Both the position numbers and the translations under genes were made by a program. Below are positions 1-5,203 of a DNA stretch of 5,276 nt, piece after piece (position 1 is the first letter of the stretch; the number at the start of each line of letters is the position of its first letter). Source of the stretch: Hyphomicrobiaceae bacterium (GTDB lineage Bacteria > Pseudomonadota > Alphaproteobacteria > Rhizobiales > Hyphomicrobiaceae); NCBI GenBank assembly GCA_013214245.1, contig JABSQE010000185.1, positions 1 through 5,276 on the forward strand, read 5' to 3'. The notes below the pieces were generated by a model, which was given only the letters and a program-made list of their open reading frames with translations, did no database searches and was not told where the DNA came from.

Positions 1-504
1 ACATCCCTTACGCAATGAATTGATAGCAGATGTCACACCCAACAAAGAGTAAGTTTCCACGATTTTAATACCATCTCTGGAAGTTGCGCGTACCACCATA
101 AATGATCCTCTTTTCATGGCTTCTATCAATTTTATCTCTTCAGAAGGCTTCTCGACAAATGCCTTGTTGCCTTTTGTAAAGAGCCTATAGCGTGCACCAC
201 CAATTTGAGCTGTCACTGTGCTACCGTTTTGTAATTCATTCCTAATATTTACGCTTACTTCTGCCTTAACTCCATTATCGGGCCAGGCTGAAATGTAGAA
301 GTAACTTTCTTTTTTTGAAAATTTATTAGGCTTTTTTTCTCGCGGTCGAGCTGAAATGAAGCAGATAGTTGCAGGAGCTCCTTTATGCGAATAAAGAACC
401 CAATCTTGAAACCTTTTTATGATCTTTGTGGACTGCGCACTAACTGCTGACACTTGTACAAATGTTACAAAGATTACCGTGAATGCCATTAACGTTTTCG
501 ACAT
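1..504 (-). CDS. IalB-family (invasion-associated locus B) exported protein, 3' end cut by window edge
   Basis: Seen: an open frame of 168 codons runs from an ATG at 504-502 to the window edge with no stop. It begins MSKTLMAFTVIFVTFVQV and has a classic signal peptide: one early Lys, a hydrophobic core at residues 5-21, and a V-S-A cleavage site after about residue 23. The mature part starts QSTKIIKRFQDWVLYS, followed by Cys48 (ATICFISARP), a mid-domain YFYISAWP at about 68-75, and a C-terminal YSLLGVTSAINSLRKGC ending in Cys168. This order (FxDW near the N-terminus, a Cys soon after, a YSL.G.T.A..S/A...C ending) is what I know from the IalB family (Pfam PF06776), usually about 170-190 residues, so only a few residues should be missing. 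Cys48 and Cys168 could form a disulfide (inference). Known: IalB proteins are exported and, in Bartonella, linked to erythrocyte invasion; many paralogues have no tested role. A purine-rich stretch AGAGAGAAGG precedes the ATG. A weak promoter guess is ATGAAG (590-595) and ATAGTA (566-571) read on the minus strand, 18-bp spacer. The family call is by motif memory only. Confidence 0.75.
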   Translation of the reverse strand, partial: MSKTLMAFTVIFVTFVQVSAVSAQSTKIIKRFQDWVLYSHKGAPATICFISARPREKKPNKFSKKESYFYISAWPDNGVKAEVSVNIRNELQNGSTVTAQIGGARYRLFTKGNKAFVEKPSEEIKLIEAMKRGSFMVVRATSRDGIKIVETYSLLGVTSAINSLRKGC

Positions 505-1017
505 AGCCTTCTCTCTGTTTAGAATAATCATACTTCGTATCGTCTCTTACCATGCAATGTGCTGTATAGTATGACAAAGCTCATTACTGATGAAGCATTA
601 CAAGCAACAAATTCTTTTTTTACATTAATATGCTATAACTAAAAACCGAAAGATCTACCAGTCAAATTAAGGTTCTCGTCGATTACGAATAGTAGACGGA
701 ACTATAACTAGTCTTTAAAGATTACCAATATAAAAAGCCAATTAGCACTCTTCTAAAACCATTAATTAGGTGATAGATGTATTAAATTCCATGGAAACGA
801 TAAAAATTAAATCATTCCTATGTAGGCAAATCTGATCTCCAAAAAGTATAACTAAAAAGCATTGGCAACAATTTATCAATTATTTTACATCATAAAAAAA
901 GATTTAATATATTTGTCTATAGAAACAGTAGATAGCAAATAAACATTTTATTTAACACTCTATTGTAAGATTTTTTACAGTTTTGAGTTATTAAGACCTC
1001 GTTATATCTTATTTCTT

Positions 1018-1054
1018 AAAAATCAATTCAACATACATTGCTGTATGCTGAATT
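1018..1054 (-). terminator. Rho-independent terminator candidate
   Basis: Two 6-bp arms (AATTCA/TGAATT and CATACA/TGTATG) separated by one A/C mismatch close over a 4-base loop at 1038-1041, with arms spanning 1025-1054. Read on the minus strand the hairpin is followed by GA and then T5. On the plus strand no T run follows, so it would act on minus-strand transcripts. The stem is AT-rich, so strength is moderate. No gene ends just upstream except the candidate small transcription unit. Confidence 0.45.
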
Positions 1055-1175
1055 CGAATACTTAGTAAAATCTACTATTATATATACCTTGCGAAATTTC
1101 ACTTATTGTCCCATAATTGAGTGAAGCACTAATTATGTCCTCTCTGCAATACTTTACCATCTGTAAACCACGACA
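1018..1175 (-). ncRNA. Candidate small RNA (or tiny-ORF mRNA) with its own promoter and terminator
   Basis: Seen on the minus strand: a sigma70-like promoter (1182-1210) would start a transcript near 1175, and a strong hairpin (1054-1025) followed two bases later by T5 (1022-1018) would end it, giving about 158 nt. In between lies a second hairpin at 1137-1112: 7 bp (CATAATT/AATTATG), one bulged base, 4 bp (AGTG/CACT) and a 3-base loop. The RNA could also encode a 32-residue peptide from ATG 1160-1158 to TAA at 1064-1062 (starts MVKYCREDIISASLNYG), but its ribosome site is poor; AGAGAGG sits just before the internal hairpin without a long frame after it. I recognise no RNA family. Bartonella is known to carry genus-specific small RNAs (Brt family) beside HTH genes, but no HTH gene is present here. 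The unit is inferred from the arrangement of signals, with no expression evidence. Confidence 0.35.
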
Positions 1176-1181
1176 ATATAG

Positions 1182-1210
1182 ATACTATAAGTTCGCGCGC
1201 GAACCGTCAA
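1182..1210 (-). promoter_or_regulatory. Promoter-like element with a 14-bp palindrome filling the spacer
   Basis: On the minus strand TTGACG (1210-1205) matches the -35 consensus at five of six bases, and TAGTAT (1187-1182) matches the -10 at four of six, with the optimal 17-bp spacing. Fourteen of the seventeen spacer bases are the perfect palindrome GTTCGCGCGCGAAC (1191-1204), a GC-only core in an AT-rich neighbourhood. A palindrome in the spacer is a classic position for a repressor dimer or a spacer-binding activator (inference); I do not recognise the operator. Confidence 0.4.
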
Positions 1211-1463
1211 TTTAAAAGATTACAGCGCTCATTTGAAATGTAATGGTAAGGACATACACAATATTTCAAAATAAAAACTGTGATATTAAAAAATATCGAA
1301 ATTTTAATGTTTGGTATCTACGAAATTAAATGATCAGTGGAGAAATGCAAGGTGCCTAGTTTCTCAAAGTAAATAATTGCATTAACATTTCAAGTGAGAA
1401 ACAGACTATACTAAAGACCTTACAATAAATATTACCTATATAATAAATACAAGATGATATTGA

Positions 1464-1503
1464 ATAATACACGTTAGGTGTATTATAAAATTTAAAATTT
1501 TAT
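1464..1503. repeat. Two adjoining inverted repeats, 9-bp hairpin and AT palindrome
   Basis: ATAATACAC (1464-1472) pairs perfectly with GTGTATTAT (1478-1486) over a 5-base loop. Overlapping its right arm, ATAAAATTT (1485-1493) and AAATTTTAT (1495-1503) form a second perfect inverted repeat around one central base. No T run directly follows the first hairpin on either strand, so it is not a standard terminator. The second repeat is pure A/T and may be chance. They lie downstream of the Nudix gene and could shape its 3' end. Confidence 0.4.
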
Positions 1504-1524
1504 CAAAAAAAGCATTAATGTTAT

Positions 1525-1539
1525 ACCCTTGATAAGGGT
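1525..1539 (-). terminator. Weak terminator-like hairpin after the Nudix gene
   Basis: ACCCTT (1525-1530) and AAGGGT (1534-1539) form a perfect 6-bp stem with a 3-base loop, starting 18 bases beyond the Nudix stop. On the minus strand the nearest T run (T7, 1511-1505) lies 13 bases past the stem instead of directly after it, so termination would be inefficient or the hairpin may only stabilise the 3' end. Confidence 0.35.
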
Positions 1540-1557
1540 CAAATTTGTTGAAAAAGC

Positions 1558-1951
1558 TTAAACATGGAAGCTAGCAATAATTTCGGACAATTCACTGTTT
1601 CTTACAACTAAAGCAGCCTCTGGTTGCCCATACCACCTACGCTGTCTTAATCTACATTCTTTCCAAGTTTGTAGCTCTCGAACAGTTCTTAGCGGGTAGA
1701 CGTTTACTACCAATTTATGAGAATTTTTTTTTTACATATGATCCTAGAGAGTGAATCGAGACCTCACCTTTAATTCCTGCCTCTTCCAAGGCTTCGCGAG
1801 CGGCGGCAGAGGGCATCTTTTCTCCTGGCTCTATATGTCCCTTAGGTATAGACCAATAACCCTTTTTTTTTGAAGTAACAAGCAATATCTCAATTTTCTG
1901 ATCATTGCATAATCGATAGACCAAAGCACCCGCCTGCTGCCTAAGTTCCAT
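1558..1951 (-). pseudogene. Nudix hydrolase, frameshifted at an A10 run
   Basis: Seen: from ATG 1951-1949 the frame starts MELRQQAGALVYRL and carries a complete Nudix box (Gx5Ex7REUxEExGU) at residues 38-60, with Gly38, Glu44, Arg52-Glu53 and Glu56-Glu57, preceded by WSIPK. The frame stops at 1717-1715 just after a ten-A run on the coding strand (1733-1724). Dropping one A (or adding two) joins it to a frame at 1713-1561 that reads LVVNVYPLRTVRELQTWKEC and on to RQRRWYGQPEAAL, ending at TAA 1560-1558; this is the C-terminal half expected for the family. The repaired protein would be about 130 residues, a normal length. Known: Nudix enzymes cleave nucleoside-diphosphate-linked substrates; this subtype resembles rhizobial dinucleoside or inositol polyphosphate hydrolases, but the substrate is unknown. 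A GTG at 1969-1967 could extend the start by six codons, but a strong GAGGGG sits 8 bases before the ATG. The second domain half carries the RRW..PEAA signature but no catalytic box, so the truncated product is probably inactive. A second A run (A9, 1871-1863) codes in frame for Lys28-30. Alternatives: real gene with a sequencing error, or slippage rescue. Confidence 0.8.
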
Positions 1952-1959
1952 ATCTATCG

Positions 1960-1965
1960 CCCCTC
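1960..1965 (-). promoter_or_regulatory. Ribosome binding site fixing the Nudix start
   Basis: GAGGGG on the minus strand lies 8 bases upstream of ATG 1951-1949, a good Shine-Dalgarno and spacing. It lies inside the longer frame that would start at GTG 1969-1967, so it favours the ATG as the true start. Confidence 0.6.
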
Positions 1966-2224
1966 TCACATATTCAAATGTGTTATGAGTAAAATTACAC
2001 TGTATGTGTCATCATTCATGCTAACTACATAACAATTACTATAGACCATTTACCTAATGGATTCTCGCAGCTTTCGGAGTAGATGTGCTATTTTAAAAAT
2101 TCTTGATCATAACTTAGCCTTTATAGAAATATAACATTAAAATTCTCATGATAATACAAAATTAAATTTCTTCAAATCCTATACTCTACATCTCCTCTGA
2201 AACGTAATTACTAGCTATATGTGA

Positions 2225-2253
2225 TTGATGAATTGATTCATCATGAATACTAT
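2225..2253 (+). promoter_or_regulatory. Weak promoter candidate overlapped by an inverted repeat
   Basis: TTGATG (2225-2230) and TACTAT (2248-2253) are 17 bp apart, each matching four of six consensus bases. The inverted repeat TGATGAAT/ATTCATCA (2226-2243) covers the -35 and most of the spacer. Promoter-like pairs are common in DNA this AT-rich, so this is only a candidate, supported by the terminator-like hairpin about 165 bases downstream. Confidence 0.2.
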
Positions 2254-2416
2254 AAAAAACACAAATTTCTGCTTTGTTATAAAAATCAAAGCATTCATGT
2301 ACCGTAGAGCAAAATTTACTTCCTATAGTTGATCACTTTGAATGTAGATCGGCATTCTTTCTTTTGAAATCTAAGTTCTATGTGAAATAGCAATATTGCT
2401 TATTTATTTTTTTATC

Positions 2417-2453
2417 TTGACAACCTATTTCCTAGGTGAATGTCAATTCTTTT
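2417..2453 (+). terminator. Possible plus-strand terminator hairpin
   Basis: TTGACA (2417-2422) pairs with TGTCAA (2441-2446) and ACCTA (2423-2427) with TAGGT (2433-2437), giving 11 bp with a 3-base bulge and a 5-base loop. On the plus strand the stem runs straight into TTCTTTT (2447-2453). No gene precedes it on the plus strand, so it either ends a non-coding transcript, is left over from a lost gene, or is fortuitous. Confidence 0.35.
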
Positions 2454-2472
2454 AAGTTAACTTAAGTTTAAC
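2452..2472. promoter_or_regulatory. Perfect 14-bp palindrome overlapping a CtrA-like motif
   Basis: TTAAGTTAACTTAA (2452-2465) is a perfect palindrome. Starting at 2457 the sequence also matches TTAA-N7-TTAAC (2457-2472), the consensus bound by the alphaproteobacterial cell-cycle regulator CtrA. At this AT content one TTAA-N7-TTAA match is expected about once per several kb, and no gene start lies nearby, so function is doubtful. Confidence 0.2.
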
Positions 2473-3100
2473 CTGATCGACTGTCACAATTTGTAAATCT
2501 GTGCAAGGAATCTCGCTGGTATCGTTTATTTTTTACGCATACTACTAGACTTTTACAGAGAAAAGTTCAGATTTGTGTAGTTTTTAAAGATAATACCTGT
2601 AAATGTATCTCAACTTTGCCACTGTTTTCATAATTAGCTTAGCACACCTAATTAATTACCTAAAATTAAAGTCTATTTATTACAGATTTCATTAATAACC
2701 ATTTATAACAGAGCTAAGCTTCTAATCTTGTTACATTATTTTAATAACATTACTTGTGAACATTAGAAGTCTAAAGTAAACAATAGTGACCGGCTCACTA
2801 CTAATCTAATAAAAAGCTGGATTATCATTGCATTTAACATCTTTTCTTAAGTCACCAGTATAGCACCATTTAACTCGATAATTTTGCTAGTAGTCGCTGG
2901 TTATAAGTGTAATTTAAATTATTTTGAACCGACGTAGTTCTGTACAAATTGCTTAATAAGCGTTTTAAAAAATCTTTCTTAAGCATGTATTTTTCAAATG
3001 AAACCACCTGTATTCTCAAAACATTAATAGCACGAGCTTATGTCTAAAACGTTGCTATAACAGTGTTATTTTGTCTCATGATAGCATCACTCTACTACTG

Positions 3101-3137
3101 ATGAGAAATTACCAGCCAATTTATTTAAAATGGCTGG
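3101..3137 (-). terminator. Terminator candidate for pckA
   Basis: CCAGCCA (3112-3118) and TGGCTGG (3131-3137) form a perfect GC-rich 7-bp stem that can be extended by TTT/AAA after one mismatch. The hairpin begins 22 bases after the pckA stop codon. On the minus strand it is followed by TAATTTCTC, an imperfect U tract. Position and GC content in an AT-rich spacer support a pckA terminator. Confidence 0.6.
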
Positions 3138-3159
3138 ACAATTCACAGGGCTTTACATG

Positions 3160-4734
3160 TTATTTAAGTCCTGGACCTGCAGCCAGAACCTCTCTGTCAA
3201 CAAAATCGACGAACTGCTCAAAGTTTTTATTAAACATAGAGATAAGTGCGCGAGCCTGATTATCGTAAGCTAACGGTGCTTGCCAGGTTTCACGTGGATT
3301 TAAAATCCTAGCGTCTATACCTGGAACTTCCACAGGGACCTTAAAACCAAAAAATGAATCCGTACGCATACTAGATTCATCGAGCTCACCTGAAAATGCT
3401 GCAGCCAACAAACTGCGTGTCACATTAATAGGCATGCGATGACCGTCGCCATACTTACCACCAGTCCAGCCAGTATTTACCAACCAGCAGTCGACATTAT
3501 TTTCTGCAATAAGTCTGCGCAACATGTTTCCATAAACAGTTGGATGACGTGGCATGAAAGGAGCGCCAAAGCAGGTTGAAAACGTCGCAGTGGGCTCATT
3601 ACTAATACCTTTTTCAGTCCCGGCAACTTTCGCTGTATAACCAGATAAAAAATGATACATGGACTGATTCGACGAGAGTTTAGAAATCGGTGGCAAGACA
3701 CCAAATGCATCAGCACATAGCATTACGATATTTTTAGGATGCCCCATCAAACCCGTAGTACTCGCATTACTAATATAGTGCAATGGATATGCAGATCTTG
3801 TGTTCTCAGTGAGCTTATTATCATTGAAATCAGGCTTACGAGTATCCTTATCCAAAATCACATTTTCTAGCACAGTACCAAAGCGATTGGAGGCATCCCA
3901 AATCTCAGGCTCTGCCTGTTCAGATAGTCTAATTGTTTTTGCATAACAACCACCCTCAAAATTAAACACACCGTTGGGCGACCAGCCATGCTCATCATCA
4001 CCTAAAAGTGTCCGCTCGGATGTAGCTGAAAGGGTTGTTTTGCCAGTTCCAGAAAGACCAAAGAAAATTGCTACATCCCCACTGCGTCCAGCATTGGCAG
4101 AACAATGCATTGGCATGACATGACGTTCTGGCATAATAAAGTTTAAAAATGAAAAAACTGACTTTTTCGTTTCGCCGGCGTACAAAGTACCACCTATCAA
4201 AACTAGGCGTTTCGTAAAGTTACACGCTATTACTGTTTCTGATCGACAGCCATGTCGAGCAGGATTAGCACGAAAACCTGGAAAATTTACAACCGTAAAT
4301 TCTGGACTAAAACCACTGAGTTCAGATATCTTTGGACGGCGTAGCAAATGACGAATGAATAACGCGTGCCACGCTTTTTCACAAATGACGCGCGTCTTTA
4401 ACTGGTACGTTTGGTCAGCTCCTGCAAATAGGTCCTGAACAAATAGATCCTTTTCTCGAGCATACTCGAGAAAATCTTCATATATAGCTTGAAAATAATG
4501 TGAGGAGAGTTCTTTATTATTATCCCACCACACTGTTTGCGATGTAGCTTCATCACGTACAATAAATTTATCTAGAGCCGAGCGTCCTGTATGTTCTCTA
4601 GTTTCAGAGACAAAAGCGCCCGTTTGCGCCAACCGCCCTTCCCTACCGCGAATAGCAAGCTCAACAAGCTCCGCAACGGAATTATTATGCTTGATAGAAG
4701 CAGTCGCAGAAATTGGAAATATTTCTGTTGTCAT
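3160..4734 (-). CDS. pckA: Phosphoenolpyruvate carboxykinase (ATP)
   Basis: Cytosolic enzyme: oxaloacetate + ATP gives PEP + ADP + CO2, the entry step of gluconeogenesis from TCA-cycle intermediates. The 524-residue protein is complete. Seen: substrate-binding HTGRSALDKF with Arg51 (counterpart of E. coli Arg65); GGTLYAGETKKS with Tyr185 and Lys191 (E. coli Tyr207, Lys213, the metal ligand); His210 (His232); Walker A GLSGTGKTT at 226-234; LLGDDEHGW with Asp246-Asp247; FNFEGGCYAKT at 258-267; NTRSAYP with Arg313 (Arg333); ADAFGVLPP at 341-349; SGYTAKVAGTE at 364-374. All expected active-site residues are present. The usual alphaproteobacterial length is about 536; the difference is in the first 40 residues, which match the family poorly (GREG where I would expect RGEG, SETREHTGRS with Arg where Gly is common). 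Start: ATG 4734-4732 with CGGAGGAA, GGAGG lying 6 bases upstream. It is divergent from the chvI-like gene, as in other Rhizobiales. Codons are less AT-rich than the flanking DNA, indicating a maintained gene. Confidence 0.97.
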   Translation of the reverse strand: MTTEIFPISATASIKHNNSVAELVELAIRGREGRLAQTGAFVSETREHTGRSALDKFIVRDEATSQTVWWDNNKELSSHYFQAIYEDFLEYAREKDLFVQDLFAGADQTYQLKTRVICEKAWHALFIRHLLRRPKISELSGFSPEFTVVNFPGFRANPARHGCRSETVIACNFTKRLVLIGGTLYAGETKKSVFSFLNFIMPERHVMPMHCSANAGRSGDVAIFFGLSGTGKTTLSATSERTLLGDDEHGWSPNGVFNFEGGCYAKTIRLSEQAEPEIWDASNRFGTVLENVILDKDTRKPDFNDNKLTENTRSAYPLHYISNASTTGLMGHPKNIVMLCADAFGVLPPISKLSSNQSMYHFLSGYTAKVAGTEKGISNEPTATFSTCFGAPFMPRHPTVYGNMLRRLIAENNVDCWLVNTGWTGGKYGDGHRMPINVTRSLLAAAFSGELDESSMRTDSFFGFKVPVEVPGIDARILNPRETWQAPLAYDNQARALISMFNKNFEQFVDFVDREVLAAGPGLK

Positions 4735-4777
4735 TTGTTTCCTCCGTTAGCAAGCCTGCGTATTCTTTATTCGGCCA

Positions 4778-4807
4778 TCTATAAAATTGATAAAACGCAC
4801 ATGTCAG
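4778..4807 (-). promoter_or_regulatory. Candidate pckA promoter
   Basis: On the minus strand CTGACA (4807-4802, five of six consensus bases) and TATAGA (4783-4778, four of six) are separated by 18 bp. Transcription would begin near 4771, leaving a leader of about 37 bases that contains the GGAGG site at 4745-4741. This is the best sigma70-like pair I see in the first 150 bases upstream of pckA. Confidence 0.45.
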
Positions 4808-4892
4808 GTGAGTAAAACACAAGACACTATGTTGCCAATTAGTGCTATTACACAATGGTTTAAATGCTCAAAATATCATCAACGTCATGCTT

Positions 4893-4928
4893 TTACCGGC
4901 CATTTTGTGAAAATGGTTACCGTAATGG
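4893..4928. promoter_or_regulatory. Hairpin flanked by TTACCG direct repeats, possible regulator site
   Basis: CCATTTT (4900-4906) and AAAATGG (4910-4916) form a perfect 7-bp inverted repeat with a 3-base centre. TTACCG occurs on both sides in the same orientation, at 4893-4898 and 4917-4922, exactly 24 bp apart, and AATGG recurs at 4912-4916 and 4924-4928. The block ends about 18 bases before the candidate chvI -35, a typical activator position. In Sinorhizobium a LacI-type regulator (PckR) controls pckA, but I cannot match this site to it. Confidence 0.35.
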
Positions 4929-4946
4929 AGTAGTCTATTCTAGTAG

Positions 4947-4974
4947 TTGAACAGACTCTTAAGCATAGCATAAT
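4947..4974 (+). promoter_or_regulatory. Candidate chvI/batR promoter
   Basis: TTGAAC (4947-4952) and CATAAT (4969-4974) lie 16 bp apart; the -10 matches five of six bases. Transcription would begin near 4981, giving a 5' leader of about 220 bases before the conventional start codon. Moderate match only. Confidence 0.4.
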
Positions 4975-5085
4975 TCAATAAAGATTTTATCATTTTAAAA
5001 ATATGAGTAAGATTGAATGTCAAGTAGTATTTAACGACAGATTATCGTTGTGCCAATTATCTTTAACGCTTTCATTTATAAAGCC

Positions 5086-5098
5086 AGGTGGATACATG
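5086..5098 (+). promoter_or_regulatory. Alternative upstream ribosome site and ATG in frame with chvI
   Basis: AGGTGG (5086-5091) sits 4 bases before ATG 5096-5098, which is in frame with the regulator and would add 36 residues (starting MRCSTMILLRL) ahead of its conventional start. The conventional ATG at 5204 has only AAGG at 5190-5193, 10 bases away. Family members start almost directly at the first beta strand, so the upstream start is the less likely one despite its better ribosome site. Confidence 0.3.
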
Positions 5099-5203
5099 CG
5101 TTGTAGTACAATGATACTGCTAAGACTGTGTGATTTAACGCATCACTCGCATTTTGAGTATACACTTACAAGTGGAAATCCGACTAATGAAGGTCTAAAA
5201 GAT

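Larger units (their letters stand above)
505..1557. other. Gene-poor AT-rich region with hairpins and a candidate small transcription unit
   Basis: No frame of useful length and no recognisable protein or tRNA is seen on either strand. The stretch is visibly more AT-rich than the genes. It holds the candidate minus-strand transcription unit described separately (about 1018-1210), a 9-bp hairpin at 1464-1486, an AT-only 9+1+9 palindrome at 1485-1503, and a 6-bp inverted repeat GATATT/AATATC at 1282-1297. TATAACTAAAAA occurs twice (634-645, 847-858), with a partial third copy at 703-710; in sequence this rich in A and T that may be chance. The likeliest reading is a decayed former gene region, as is common in Bartonella-like genomes (inference). 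Confidence 0.6.
1952..3159. other. Long gene-less AT-rich region
   Basis: About 1.2 kb between the Nudix start and the pckA stop holds no frame I would call a gene and no tRNA-like or rRNA-like sequence. It contains many inverted repeats: 2226-2243 (8 bp arms, 2-base centre), 2270-2293 (7-bp stem, 10-base loop), 2389-2400 (perfect 12-bp palindrome), 2417-2446 (hairpin), 2452-2465 (perfect 14-bp palindrome), 2719-2769 (8-bp arms, 35 bases apart), 2784-2800 (6-bp stem, CCGGC loop) and 3057-3069 (6+1+6). Some are expected by chance at this base composition. A decayed gene remnant is the likeliest origin; no homology is visible by eye. Confidence 0.6.
4735..5203. other. Divergent pckA / chvI regulatory region
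   Basis: The 469 bases between the two divergent starts carry promoter candidates for both genes, a hairpin with flanking TTACCG repeats near its middle, and a 222-base stop-free stretch in frame with the regulator. TGCCAATTA occurs at 4833-4841 and 5051-5059; I cannot assign a binding protein. No separate gene is seen. Confidence 0.6.

Noticed and set aside
571..642. Short plus-strand frame MTKLITDEALQATNS... (23 codons)
   Set aside because: The composition looks coding-like, but there is no ribosome site, it is very short, and it overlaps the likely promoter region of the IalB-family gene.
634..858. TATAACTAAAAA direct repeats as a CRISPR or iteron array
   Set aside because: Only two full copies and one partial, irregularly spaced and low in complexity; no array structure.
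1041..1062. GAATTCGAATAC resembling a tRNA T-arm
   Set aside because: No acceptor or anticodon stems can be built around it; the GAATT part belongs to the terminator-like hairpin.
2299..2334. Eleven-codon plus-strand frame MYRRAKFTSYS
   Set aside because: Too short, no ribosome binding site, expected by chance.
505..3159. Replication origin in the AT-rich gaps
   Set aside because: No DnaA-box cluster (TTATCCACA-like) was seen on either strand, and no origin-linked genes flank the region.
3071..3259. Plus-strand frame of 62 codons across the pckA 3' end
   Set aside because: Its second half is antisense to pckA, its first half runs through the pckA terminator hairpin, and the protein resembles nothing I recognise.
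3477..3716. Minus-strand 79-codon frame inside pckA
   Set aside because: It is an alternative frame fully inside an intact, well-conserved gene.
4591..4815. Plus-strand 74-codon frame over the pckA start
   Set aside because: It is mostly antisense to pckA and covers its promoter; no good ribosome site or family motif.
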